Positions 17,120 through 25,918 of a stretch of 64,000 nucleotides of DNA are shown piece by piece. Positions within the stretch are counted from its first letter, which is position 1. Each line of letters opens with the position of its first letter. This DNA comes from Christensenella sp. UBA4675. Its GTDB lineage: Bacteria > Bacillota > Clostridia > Christensenellales > Borkfalkiaceae. The notes under the pieces are model-generated. The model made no database searches. It saw only the letters and a program-made list of their open reading frames with translations, and was not told the origin of the DNA. The stretch spans positions 47,432 to 111,431 of the forward strand of contig DHLF01000012.1 of the NCBI GenBank assembly GCA_002405165.1, written 5' to 3'. Position numbers and translations under genes: made by a program.

Positions 17120-17973
17120 GATATTTATTATTCGCGGGCAATTATAAAGTGTTCGACGGAATACTCACATGCTTGCTTTCCGTTATCATGCGAACTAAAA
17201 CACTCGAGCCCATAACCGTACTGATACTCACGATGGATATTTCGTATTTGTGCAAAGACTATACTCCCATAACGAAAGAACAAACGGAATTTTTGCGTGG
17301 TATATTAAAAAAGCACAATGCGAACAGCGACGTGAAAACGATAGACGTTTCCGAATTATATACCAAGGAATTCAAAGGGTGCCCGAACGAGAGCGCATAT
17401 TGTTCGCCGTACACACTTTTACGGCTTTTAGCCGATAAAATTCCCGAAGTACCAGATAAGGTGCTGTATCTCGACGCGGACATTATGTTCAATCGTGATT
17501 TCACGTTATTGTACGATATCGACGTGTCCGATGTGGAATATGCCGCGGCGCGCGACCATTACGGAAAATATGTAGTGAATTATAATTACATAAATGCCGG
17601 CGTGTTGCTTTTAAATATGAAAATGATTCGTGAAACGGGCATGTTTTTTCGTGCAAGGGAGTTGATAAAAAAGAAAAAATTGCCGTTTGCCGATCAGAGC
17701 GCAATAATAAGAAGCACAAGCAAAAAGAAAGTATTGCCACAAAAATTCAACGACCAAAAATTTTTGCACAAAAGCACCGTTGTGCGTCATTTCAGTAAAC
17801 GGCTGTTTTATTTACCTTATCCGCATGTGGATAATATCAAACAATGGCACGTGGAAAAGGTTCGTTCCGTGTTTAAATACCATGCATTCGATGACATATT
17901 AGACGAATATCTTGCACTGAAATCGGAGTTTGAAAACAGCCATAACGGGGACGAGCGAAAAGTAGAGCGGTAA
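17116..17973 (+). CDS. Glycosyltransferase family 8 protein
   Basis: 285 residues from the ATG at 17116, which overlaps the acyltransferase stop and has AAGGA upstream; a longer frame begins at 17077. GT8 enzymes are retaining, metal-dependent sugar transferases. YLDADIMFN carries the DxD metal motif, NAGVLLLNMKMI is the next GT8 motif, and FADQSAI follows. With the acyltransferase it may build an acylated glycan or glycolipid (inference). Arg CGN (about 13 to 3) and frequent Val GTG differ from native genes. An IS30 transposase remnant follows within 100 bases. Confidence 0.88.
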   Translation: MRYLLFAGNYKVFDGILTCLLSVIMRTKTLEPITVLILTMDISYLCKDYTPITKEQTEFLRGILKKHNANSDVKTIDVSELYTKEFKGCPNESAYCSPYTLLRLLADKIPEVPDKVLYLDADIMFNRDFTLLYDIDVSDVEYAAARDHYGKYVVNYNYINAGVLLLNMKMIRETGMFFRARELIKKKKLPFADQSAIIRSTSKKKVLPQKFNDQKFLHKSTVVRHFSKRLFYLPYPHVDNIKQWHVEKVRSVFKYHAFDDILDEYLALKSEFENSHNGDERKVER

Positions 17974-18012
17974 TATAGAATTTTAAGAAAGTAAAAATTT
18001 CAAAAGTAATAA

Positions 18013-18050
18013 AATCTTCGCAGAGAAAACATCTCAACGAAGATTTTTTT
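18013..18050 (+). terminator. Terminator after the GT8 gene
   Basis: AATCTTCG/CGAAGATT stem with an imperfect inner pairing, followed by seven T residues. Confidence 0.8.
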
Positions 18051-18064
18051 ATTGTAATAAATCG

Positions 18065-18169
18065 CACTTTGCAGACCCTTATTGCGCATGGCAAAAGGGA
18101 ACAAATGAAAACTTAAACGGATTATTAAGGAAATTTTATCTTAATGGGCGTAATCTTGAAAGAGTATAA
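18065..18169 (+). pseudogene. IS30-family transposase C-terminal fragment
   Basis: The plus-strand frame at 18065 reads HFADPYCAWQKGTNENLNG then LLRKFYLNGRNLERV and a stop. This matches the conserved IS30-family segment around the catalytic Glu (FADPY.SWxRGTNENxNGLLRxxFPKGTDF). Everything upstream of this motif is missing, and the rest of the C terminus is cut off. It is a non-functional scar about 90 bases past the GT8 stop, consistent with transposon-associated arrival of the preceding genes. Confidence 0.7.
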
Positions 18170-18190
18170 GAAAAAAACATTAAAAAAGAA

Positions 18191-18212
18191 TCCGGCGTTA
18201 ATTAACGCCGGA
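18191..18212 (-). terminator. Perfect palindromic terminator after the propeller lipoprotein gene
   Basis: A perfect palindrome with arms TCCGGCGTTAA/TTAACGCCGGA is followed on the minus strand by ATTCTTTTTT. It lies about 105 bases past the stop at 18318. Confidence 0.8.
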
Positions 18213-18267
18213 CCCAAAAAGGTTTTACACTATCAAAAACCCGTGGATTTATTTAACTTTTTTCTTT

Positions 18268-18289
18268 CTAAGTGCACACTTAGTTTGAT
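18268..18289 (-). repeat. CTAAGTG-type inverted repeat, copy 2
   Basis: Minus strand reads ATCAAACTAAGTG-TG-CACTTAG. It lies about 100 bases beyond the IS30 transposase fragment, where an IS end would be expected. Confidence 0.55.
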
Positions 18290-18317
18290 AAATTACTTAT
18301 GCTTATTTTAGATGGTT

Positions 18318-19949
18318 TTATTTAGAAGAAGACGAACTGCTATTATAGTTAGAACTCATATAGCTGTTATAACTGTTAGCGTCGGATTTAGTTACTTTTG
18401 CAAGCATTCTGTCGTGTAACGCCGTGAAAGAATCCTCTTCTTTGTTTTTTATTCCGTTAAAATATTCTTCTACTAATTCGTCGAGTTTATTTTGATATTC
18501 TTCCGTTCCCTTAGTGAAACTGCTTAATTCTTCTGCCTTTTCGCTTTCTATTTTAGCTTGTACGTCAACGTTTAAAGAATATACGTAAGAAGTGAACGGT
18601 TCGCTGTCTAACGCTACTAAAACGTAATCTCCGAATACTTCGGGCGCGTACCAGTCGGTATCAATGGCTACAGCGGTAATCTGTTCGCCTTCGCTTTTGT
18701 CGGAAGCAATAGATATTCTATATAAATAAGAGTTGCTGTCTTTATAATAAACGTAATCGCTTGCTTTATCGTAAGTAAGTAAAGTAATATCCGTTCCTTT
18801 AAGTTCGGTAGTACCTGCTAATACCGTTCCCGTTTTATAATCTGCGCCGTTATATTGAGCGGGGTCGAATTCTACTAAGCCTAAATCGCTGTTATAGTAA
18901 ACGATTTTATTTTCGCTTATAAACATAGAACTATCGCTAAATATCGTGGATAAAGCTTCTCCGCCAACGGTTTTAATCTTTTTTGCGTTATCAACGTTTA
19001 ACGTATCGTTTTCGGTATCGCTATCGTAAGCGGTTAACTCGCTGAGTTTGACGTATGCTACCATTTTGCCTTCTCCGCTAGAAGTGTCTACGGGAGTGTA
19101 GGTGAAATATAGGTTGCCGTTTACAATTTTGGTAAGCGTAAAAGTCCAACCCTCCGAACCGAAATAAACGTTTCCTTTATCGTATTCGCCTTTGGCTTTA
19201 ATTACGGTTTTAGCTTCTTCGTCGCCAAACTTATAGGAAAACAATATTCCGTATTTTTCGTCGTTTTCGTCTTTATCTACGTCTAAATCGGTAAAATACA
19301 AGTAATCGGCTTCGTACTCGTCGGGAATAGAATATGAATCTATTTTTTCCCTGCTAAATATCTTTTTACCGTTTTGATTGTAAACGGTAAGCGTGTAAAC
19401 AGAATCCGACTCTTCAACCGTTATTAAGTAAACGTTGTTTCCTGATTGTATAAATTTATATACTACCGCCATATTTTCAATTTTTACAAACGGACTAGAC
19501 GTATTAGTTCCGTCAAGTTTAGTTCTTTGAAAATTGATGTAGGAATTGTTTGCTTGTCCCGTTTTGTCTTTCGTATCGTTGGGAGTTCCGTAGTAAACGT
19601 AATCGCCAAAAATACAAAGTCCCGTTTTGTAATAGGTGCTTGCAAAAATTTTGGGAACTACAACTTCTACCGTTGCTTTTTTAGGATTAGCTAAATCGGA
19701 CAATTTCGCCCTAACTAAACTTCCTTTTACCACATCGCCGAATGTATTATCCGCGGTAGAACTATCTACTCCGTTTATATAATAAACGTATTCCCCCACT
19801 TGCGTAGCAAAACCGCCGTTAGACGTAATTTCACCCGCAACGTAATTTACTTTCCAGTTTTTTTCCTTATCTTTTTTACAAGCGGAAAACGCCCCGAATA
19901 CTACGCAGGCGGAAAGCATTAAACAAATTATTGTTAAAAACTTTTTCAA
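18318..19949 (-). CDS. Lipoprotein with DUF5050-like beta-propeller repeats
   Basis: 543 residues. The signal peptide ends at FSAC (Cys24), so it is likely tethered to the outer membrane face. Repeated units of the type DYVYYG...LYRI (for example VGEYVYYING, FGDYVYYGTP, ASDYVYYKDSNSYLYRIS) suggest a beta-propeller like DUF5050 proteins. The C terminus is Ser/Asn/Tyr-rich (SYMSSNYNSSSSSSK). No catalytic motif is visible, and binding or sensing outside the cell is only a guess. GGAG precedes the start. It diverges from the small gene at 20092. Confidence 0.7.
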   Translation of the reverse strand: MKKFLTIICLMLSACVVFGAFSACKKDKEKNWKVNYVAGEITSNGGFATQVGEYVYYINGVDSSTADNTFGDVVKGSLVRAKLSDLANPKKATVEVVVPKIFASTYYKTGLCIFGDYVYYGTPNDTKDKTGQANNSYINFQRTKLDGTNTSSPFVKIENMAVVYKFIQSGNNVYLITVEESDSVYTLTVYNQNGKKIFSREKIDSYSIPDEYEADYLYFTDLDVDKDENDEKYGILFSYKFGDEEAKTVIKAKGEYDKGNVYFGSEGWTFTLTKIVNGNLYFTYTPVDTSSGEGKMVAYVKLSELTAYDSDTENDTLNVDNAKKIKTVGGEALSTIFSDSSMFISENKIVYYNSDLGLVEFDPAQYNGADYKTGTVLAGTTELKGTDITLLTYDKASDYVYYKDSNSYLYRISIASDKSEGEQITAVAIDTDWYAPEVFGDYVLVALDSEPFTSYVYSLNVDVQAKIESEKAEELSSFTKGTEEYQNKLDELVEEYFNGIKNKEEDSFTALHDRMLAKVTKSDANSYNSYMSSNYNSSSSSSK

Positions 19950-20091
19950 GGTCTTAATCTCCTTTTGAGAATAATTGCAGATTAACCGCCGTATATTTTA
20001 TTGTACAGCATTAGATAATCATAGACTTAATTATTATATACCAAAAATATCAAATAATCAATTATTTTTGTTAAATTTTTATAAGGAATGT

Positions 20092-20325
20092 ATGGAAAAC
20101 AACGACAACTCTCTTTTATCCGTTTTAGGTAAATTAACGGGACTGTTTAAAAACGACCTCGGCACCGACAAAAACGCCCGAAATAACGTTTTACAAAATA
20201 AAGAAAAAAATGAAAATTTGAAAAATAGCAAAAAAAATTACGAAAAAAACAAGGCTTTTGCAACGGACGATTTTATTAAAAAGCACAACACGCTTGCAAA
20301 TAAAATAAAAGATAAAAATTCTTAA
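20092..20325 (+). CDS. Small hypothetical Asn/Lys-rich protein
   Basis: 77 residues from an ATG with AAGGA five bases upstream; the frame is open back to 19975 but lacks a site there. The sequence is hydrophilic and nearly a quarter Lys/Asn, with a predicted helix NSLLSVLGKLTGLFKNDLG near the N terminus. There are no membrane segments. It is transcribed divergently from the propeller lipoprotein. I do not recognise it. Confidence 0.5.
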   Translation: MENNDNSLLSVLGKLTGLFKNDLGTDKNARNNVLQNKEKNENLKNSKKNYEKNKAFATDDFIKKHNTLANKIKDKNS

Positions 20326-20489
20326 TCGATTATTTTTTCTTCGTAATTTTAAACAAAGCATTTTAAACTACGTTTAAATATTTTAACGGTTTTCAAACAG
20401 ATTTAAGTTTTTTAAAGCCATACTTATAAGTTGTGACAAAACTTTATTTTTCGTATTTATTGTCGCTCTAAAATTATATACAAAAGAGA

Positions 20490-20514
20490 ATCAAACTAGG
20501 CGCAACGCTTAGTA
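20490..20514 (+). repeat. CTAAGTG-type inverted repeat, copy 3
   Basis: Plus strand reads ATCAAACTAGGCG-CAA-CGCTTAGTA, a 7-bp stem with one G-T pair and a CAA loop. It sits 20 bases from the GH43 terminator. The rest of 20326-20534 is AT-rich and holds nothing else I can see. Confidence 0.55.
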
Positions 20515-20534
20515 GTAAAATTTAACCAAAATAT

Positions 20535-20568
20535 AAAAAGGCAAAGCCGAAACGGCTTTGCCTTTTTT
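20535..20568 (-). terminator. GH43 lipoprotein terminator (bidirectional)
   Basis: A perfect 10-bp stem GGCAAAGCCG/CGGCTTTGCC with an AAA loop, flanked by A-run and T-run, 22 bases past the GH43 stop. Confidence 0.9.
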
Positions 20569-20590
20569 GTTGTGACTTTTTTAACTTTAC

Positions 20591-23500
20591 TTAAACATTT
20601 GTAATGTTTACAAAAGTAATTCCGTCTTTGGTTACTTTATAGGTGCTTCCTGCCGCAGTAGGAGTAATAACTCCGTTTTCTTCTTTAAGCCAAACACCGT
20701 TATAACCTTGTTGGTCTTGATGAACCGTACCGGTCCACCATTCCTGACCCGCGCTGTTCTTATCGCTTACTCCGTTGGCGTTGGCAGGTGTTCCGGGACG
20801 TAATGCAAAGTATACCCAAACAGCATCTTCGCTTCCCGTATATCCTATTTGCGAATAAGGAACGATAAATTCAAAGTATACGTCGTAAACGCCATTGTTA
20901 TTTCTTTGATAGTTAAACGCATACGCACCGACAAACATATCTTGATTTTTCAAGTTGATATAGACTTGACGTTTTACGTTAGAAGGAGAATAAGCTTTTA
21001 TTTCAACGTTGGTATTTAACCACCAATCCTTATTAGAAGTGTTTATGTTTTTAACAACGCCGTGTACTCCGACTAAAACTCCTTTTTCTCCCATTTTTGA
21101 CATTACTTCAAATCCGAGAGGAGTTGTAGAATTATCAAAGAACGAATATTTGGTATTACCCGTAGTCCAATCGGACAAATCTCCGTCAACCGTAATTCCC
21201 GCAGTCGCGTCTACATATCCGAGATTAGCTTTAACTTTTGCAATAGCGGTATCGTCCGTGGAAGCTTTTCCGCCTGCAACTACAACGTTTAAGTTAAACG
21301 CCATAATACCTACGTTAATTCCACCCGCCAATCCTGCGATGGTTCCCGCATTTATTTGGTAAATAACGTTATTATTTACCGCAAAGTAAATATTACCGTT
21401 TTCGTAAAGTACTTGCATTTTAGCAGAACCGCTGGAGTTGTAAACAAGTCCGAGAACTTCTCTGAAGTTAGCGTAGTTTGCTCCTTCCGTATCACACCAT
21501 GTCCAAGCTCCGGGATAAGCGCCGTCCGTAGTAGTTCTGTATCCGAAGCATACCCAGTTATTTCCGCCAAAGTAAGGAGCGTCTCCTTTTCCGTCGGCTA
21601 AAGCGTCTATCGCAAAGAACAAGTCGCAGTTTCCGGTCTTGACGATTATACCTACCTTAGGAGTTTTATCGTTATTGTAAATAGTGCCCGTACAAGAAAT
21701 TTCCGCTTCGAAATACAATTTTTCACCGGATACGTTTGCAAACGTTACGGTTTCTCCTGCCGAAGTATTTGTAGCTCCGCCCGTGCGTTTTTGAGTAAAT
21801 CCGATTTCTTTCCAACCGTTACGTGTAGAATCCGCACTGCCGAACGTTACCGTAATCATTCCGTTTTCGTCTACCTCGTTAACGTAGTACTGGTTAATCA
21901 TATTGTCTGTCTTGCTGGTGGTAATACGATATTCGGTTACTTCCAGTCCGATATTGAACGAACAGAACGACGGATTTGCCTTTGACGTAAGAGAACCGTC
22001 ATACCTAAACACTTCTGTGTCGTTTACGAAGAATATAAATCTTCCGCCTTGTCTAAATACGCCTAACTTAATAGGAGTACCGTAAGAGTAAACCCCTCCT
22101 TTCGTTTGTTTGTCAAACGTTACTTTTCCGTTTTCGTATACCGCAAGACCTACGCTTGTTCCCGTAATGGTTCCCGTACCGTTAGGATCTTGTGCGTCTA
22201 CGTAGAAGAATACGCCGTTCTTAACTGCGCCTTCCTTACCCGACGTGTCGTTTTTACCATAGAAATCTACGATCTTATATCCGAATTTACCCCACTTTTC
22301 ATTCGAGTTAATTGCGGTAGCGTTAAAGGTACCTTCCATATATACAAGCGTATTGCTTATTTCTTTGTAGAATAATAAGTTTTCATTATTGTCAGTACCG
22401 TTTAAAACAAGTTTTCTAGAACTATATAAATCGTTTCCGCTAGCATAATCCTTAGAGATATCCCAAGTAGTAGCACTCTTGTGCGTATCGTCTAAATCTC
22501 CGAACATTCCGCTGGTAGTTGTACTACCTCCGTTTTCCTTAATCCAATTATCCGAATACGCTTCGACTTCTGCAAGTTTTGCATTTACCGCATCTTTGCC
22601 GGTAATTACCTTATAATCTTTAATCTTCATTCCCGTATTAAAGCAAAGGAACCCTGCCGCCGCTTGTGCGCCCGCACCTAAGCCTCTTAATCCGGTTACA
22701 TCGAATATCTTTACGTCTTCGCAGAACATTTTAACGTTGTCGCCTTCTCTTGCGATAGCAAGTTTAACGTAATTATCTCCGCCTTTATATGAAATTTTAC
22801 CCGCCGTATATTTCGTAGCCAATACTTCCGTACCGTTCCAGTCCCAATCACCGCCACCGATTTTAGATTGTGTATAACCGAGTCGTTTTTTCGTGTAATT
22901 GTCAGCCGCGTCTATATAGAAGAACGTGCATGCTTGATAGTTTTTAAGAACTAAACCTAACTTAGGAAATTTATCGTTAAGGTAAGAAGTGGTTTCGTAA
23001 ACGTTTATCTTTCCTTCGAAATAAACCGTTTCGGAATTTACGCCTTTAAAGAATGCGTATTGGTCGTTAGTCCAACGGTTAGTTACTGTTGCGCCTTCCG
23101 TTCCGTTGTCTTCCGCAATTAAATTATCAAAACCGTAAGTGGTATGATAAATCGTTCCGCCTACGTTTACAGAACCTAAAACTTTACCTTGGTCGTGTTT
23201 AACCGCAACGGGTATTTCCGCGTTAAGATAACTATATTTTTTGTTTACGTTAGTTACCGTTCCGGTAGAACCGTTAGGATTAGAAAGAACTACTATTTCT
23301 CCCATACCTATGGTACCAATGGGATCGCCGTCGCTGTTTAAAGCGTTATCCAACGTAAATTCTATTTTGTTAATCGGTAAATCCGCAAATTCTAAAATCA
23401 ACGCTCCGCCCGGAACTTTCGTTTTTTCCGCGCCAAGATCGTAATTATGTTCTTCATCAAGAGCTACATGCGGAATATTTACAACTCCGCCGTTGTAGTA

Positions 23501-25300
23501 AAGGTTAACGTTGTATAATCCTTTAAATCTATAATCATATTGATATGGTAAATATACCATTAAAGCTCTTACACTCTTATAGGACGAGAACGTCATAGTA
23601 ACTCTAACTTCACCAAATGCTTCGTAATCCGCAGTGTAGTCGCCATAAGACTTTGAACCGTGGTATTGAACTAATCCGTCCGTTAAATATTTAGCGTCTC
23701 CCGTTTCGTCTCCTACTACGCCGATGGTAGCTTCGCTTGCGATATTTTTATATCCGCTTATATCGTATGGTAAAGGTTGATAGGACAAAGAAGGTCCGTT
23801 TGTAGCAATTATTTTACCGCCGTTATAGTCTAGTATTTTACATTCGTCAACCGCCAAAGCTCTTCCGCCCGCAATAGACGTTCTGTCTTTAAACGTGTGA
23901 TAAGCAATAAATAATTGATCGCCTACGTGAACGAAACAGTGGTGTCCGGCAGATTGAACTCCGTTCCAATCTACTTCGGTTTTAATAACCGTTCCGCCTT
24001 TAACGGGATTAACTTTTGTAAATCCGCTTAAAGGATTGTTGGACGTAGCTAACCTTACTTGATAGTTTACGTTAGTATACGGGAAGATAGAAAACGTCAT
24101 CATATAAGTATTTCCGCTTTTTATCATGAAAGGAGCTTCGTTTACGTTTCCTTCGTCCAACTTAGTGCCGCCTACCGTATATTTACCGTATTCGCAAATC
24201 ATAGTTACGGTAGAATAATCGGGAGTAAGCCAATCTTTCATTTTAACGCCGTAAATACATTGATATCCGTTATAAGAAGCTCCATAGCCCGAATAATATA
24301 AATATTTTTGACCGTCGGAATCGATAAACGGGCTTGCGTCTATCGTGTTAGGACATTTATATCCGTTATTGATTCCATTGCTGCTATAAAAATCGAACAC
24401 AGGTTTAGTATGGTCTAAGATTTTTCCGTCTAAGTTAGCAACTCCTTCGGGAGCAACGAAAGGACCTACGGGCGAAGTAGCATAAATAACGCTCATATAA
24501 CGCCTGCAACTTTGTCCAAGCGTGGGAGTTGTGGAATCCGTCAACAAACCGCCGGCTTCACTGTTATTTACTACGGTGCTGTATAAATCTGCATTATAGA
24601 ACATGAAATAATGGTAGGTAACGCCGTTAATGGTTTCACCTACAGGGTCGTAAATACATTCGGGAGCCCAGAAGTTAGTCCTTGCCCAGTTTGTCATTAA
24701 ATCAGGGCGATATACAGGACCTAAATCTTCCCAGTTGGTAAGGTCTTTACTTCTCCATGCCTGAAGTCCGTGGCATCCTAATTGGTCGCTCGTTCCGTAA
24801 GCGTAGAAATAACCGCCGTATTCCGCACTTTGAGCTTTACTAACGTATATAACCGACGGGTCCGCAACTTCGAACTTACATTCATTATAATAGAATAAGT
24901 TTCTATTATACGTAGAAGTAACCTTTTCATAGTCTTCGTAGCTGAAACCGCTAGAGGTTTTCTTGCTTGCGACTATAGTTTCTCGAGCAGGTTCGTCAGT
25001 GTCTACATTTCCGCCCGTATCCGAACTATCGGAACTACTAGAAGACGAACTATCGGAACTACTGCTAGAAGAGCTGTCGCTAGAATCGTCTGAAGATGAA
25101 GTTTCCGACTTACTAGAAGACGAACTACTAGAACTACTGCTAGAACTGCTAGACGATTTCGAAGATGACGAACTATCTTCCGAACTGCTGGAACTAACAG
25201 GAGTTTGAGAAGAACCGCTCGGCTTGTTGCTCTTACCGCACGACGCAAAAATCGATAGCGACATAAGAGCAATTAAAATCAATGAAATAATCTTTTTCAT
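20591..25300 (-). CDS. Giant surface lipoprotein with GH43 glycosidase and carbohydrate-binding domains
   Basis: 1569 residues. Lipobox IFASC (Cys21) anchors it to the membrane. A poly-Ser/Asp linker (about 36-93) in mixed serine codons spans the wall. The GH43 five-bladed propeller covers about 140-500: ADPSV with general base Asp147, IDASPFID with pKa-modulating Asp321, and NEAPF with general acid Glu388. GH43 enzymes are arabinanases, arabinofuranosidases or xylosidases; specificity cannot be read. A discoidin-like region (about 515-690) is followed by two or three repeated lectin-like sandwiches. The C terminus (about 1390-1569), starting ITVDGDLSDW, resembles CBM9. It has its own promoter at 25423-25451. 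Confidence 0.88.
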   Translation of the reverse strand: MKKIISLILIALMSLSIFASCGKSNKPSGSSQTPVSSSSSEDSSSSSKSSSSSSSSSSSSSSSKSETSSSDDSSDSSSSSSSDSSSSSSSDSSDTGGNVDTDEPARETIVASKKTSSGFSYEDYEKVTSTYNRNLFYYNECKFEVADPSVIYVSKAQSAEYGGYFYAYGTSDQLGCHGLQAWRSKDLTNWEDLGPVYRPDLMTNWARTNFWAPECIYDPVGETINGVTYHYFMFYNADLYSTVVNNSEAGGLLTDSTTPTLGQSCRRYMSVIYATSPVGPFVAPEGVANLDGKILDHTKPVFDFYSSNGINNGYKCPNTIDASPFIDSDGQKYLYYSGYGASYNGYQCIYGVKMKDWLTPDYSTVTMICEYGKYTVGGTKLDEGNVNEAPFMIKSGNTYMMTFSIFPYTNVNYQVRLATSNNPLSGFTKVNPVKGGTVIKTEVDWNGVQSAGHHCFVHVGDQLFIAYHTFKDRTSIAGGRALAVDECKILDYNGGKIIATNGPSLSYQPLPYDISGYKNIASEATIGVVGDETGDAKYLTDGLVQYHGSKSYGDYTADYEAFGEVRVTMTFSSYKSVRALMVYLPYQYDYRFKGLYNVNLYYNGGVVNIPHVALDEEHNYDLGAEKTKVPGGALILEFADLPINKIEFTLDNALNSDGDPIGTIGMGEIVVLSNPNGSTGTVTNVNKKYSYLNAEIPVAVKHDQGKVLGSVNVGGTIYHTTYGFDNLIAEDNGTEGATVTNRWTNDQYAFFKGVNSETVYFEGKINVYETTSYLNDKFPKLGLVLKNYQACTFFYIDAADNYTKKRLGYTQSKIGGGDWDWNGTEVLATKYTAGKISYKGGDNYVKLAIAREGDNVKMFCEDVKIFDVTGLRGLGAGAQAAAGFLCFNTGMKIKDYKVITGKDAVNAKLAEVEAYSDNWIKENGGSTTTSGMFGDLDDTHKSATTWDISKDYASGNDLYSSRKLVLNGTDNNENLLFYKEISNTLVYMEGTFNATAINSNEKWGKFGYKIVDFYGKNDTSGKEGAVKNGVFFYVDAQDPNGTGTITGTSVGLAVYENGKVTFDKQTKGGVYSYGTPIKLGVFRQGGRFIFFVNDTEVFRYDGSLTSKANPSFCSFNIGLEVTEYRITTSKTDNMINQYYVNEVDENGMITVTFGSADSTRNGWKEIGFTQKRTGGATNTSAGETVTFANVSGEKLYFEAEISCTGTIYNNDKTPKVGIIVKTGNCDLFFAIDALADGKGDAPYFGGNNWVCFGYRTTTDGAYPGAWTWCDTEGANYANFREVLGLVYNSSGSAKMQVLYENGNIYFAVNNNVIYQINAGTIAGLAGGINVGIMAFNLNVVVAGGKASTDDTAIAKVKANLGYVDATAGITVDGDLSDWTTGNTKYSFFDNSTTPLGFEVMSKMGEKGVLVGVHGVVKNINTSNKDWWLNTNVEIKAYSPSNVKRQVYINLKNQDMFVGAYAFNYQRNNNGVYDVYFEFIVPYSQIGYTGSEDAVWVYFALRPGTPANANGVSDKNSAGQEWWTGTVHQDQQGYNGVWLKEENGVITPTAAGSTYKVTKDGITFVNITNV

Positions 25301-25422
25301 TTATATTCTCCTTTTCGCTTTTCCTTTTATTTTTCGTTAAAAGAAAAGTCAAAATATTACACATTTTTATTTTTGCTAGCGTCAACCGTAAAAAAACGAC
25401 GAACTCTCCCTAGCTTACGTTT

Positions 25423-25451
25423 ATTTTATCATAATGAAAAATCATTGTCAA
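25423..25451 (-). promoter_or_regulatory. GH43 gene promoter
   Basis: TTGACA-N17-TAAAAT on the minus strand, with a leader of roughly 115 bases to the GH43 ATG. Confidence 0.8.
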
Positions 25452-25567
25452 TATAAAATAAAAAAACTTTTAATTTTTATCGTTTTTTCTTTTTTTATAC
25501 GTTGACAACTCAAAAAACCTTTATTTATCTTGTTTTTTTGAGCTTATAAAAATAAACGAGCACTGAC

Positions 25568-25640
25568 GAAAAACGTTTTTGTGAAAAAAATTTTTTAAAA
25601 AACGTTTTTATTTTTTTAATATAACTTTCAAAAACGTTTA
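25568..25640. repeat. Three helically phased AAAACGTTT palindromes
   Basis: AACGTT-centred palindromes with centres near 25574, 25603 and 25635, that is 29 and 32 bases apart, about three DNA turns. They lie 120-190 bases upstream of the GH43 -35 box. A central-CG palindrome is typical of LacI-family operators, so carbohydrate-responsive control is possible. The surrounding 25452-25799 holds no gene; an inverted repeat CTCAAAAAAC/GTTTTTTTGAG lies at 25509-25542. Confidence 0.4.
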
Positions 25641-25799
25641 GGTATAAATATTCTCTATATATTTATTTTGTTTATAGAAAAAAATTTTATGCCACGACTA
25701 AAAAAATAGGCAAAATTGCGAAATAGGTTCTGCAAACGGCAAACAAGAATAAAAAAGTACAAATATAACAAAACTTTGTCAAGTCAAGTGCTATGAACT

Positions 25800-25822
25800 G
25801 TTAAACTAAGTGCAATACTTAA
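25800..25822 (+). repeat. CTAAGTG-type inverted repeat, copy 4
   Basis: Plus strand reads GTTAAACTAAGTG-CAA-TACTTAA, five bases from the ABC-exporter terminator. Confidence 0.55.
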
Positions 25823-25826
25823 AGAG

Positions 25827-25855
25827 AAAAAAGCCTTGAAATTAAATTTCAAGGC
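25827..25855 (-). terminator. ABC exporter terminator
   Basis: Perfect stem GCCTTGAAAT/ATTTCAAGGC with a 3-base loop, followed on the minus strand by TTTTTT. It lies about 65 bases past the permease stop. Confidence 0.88.
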
Positions 25856-25918
25856 AAATTTTTATTAAATTTAACGATTTATTCGTTTAAAATAAAGAAA
25901 TTTTAAATTACGTCGGAT

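Noticed and set aside
18144..18311. 55-codon plus-strand frame (MGVILKEYKKK...)
   Set aside because: It runs through a strong terminator palindrome and the CTAAGTG repeat, and its ribosome-site spacing is poor.
25003..25272. Frames inside the poly-serine region of the GH43 gene
   Set aside because: Low-complexity shadows of the Ser/Asp linker.
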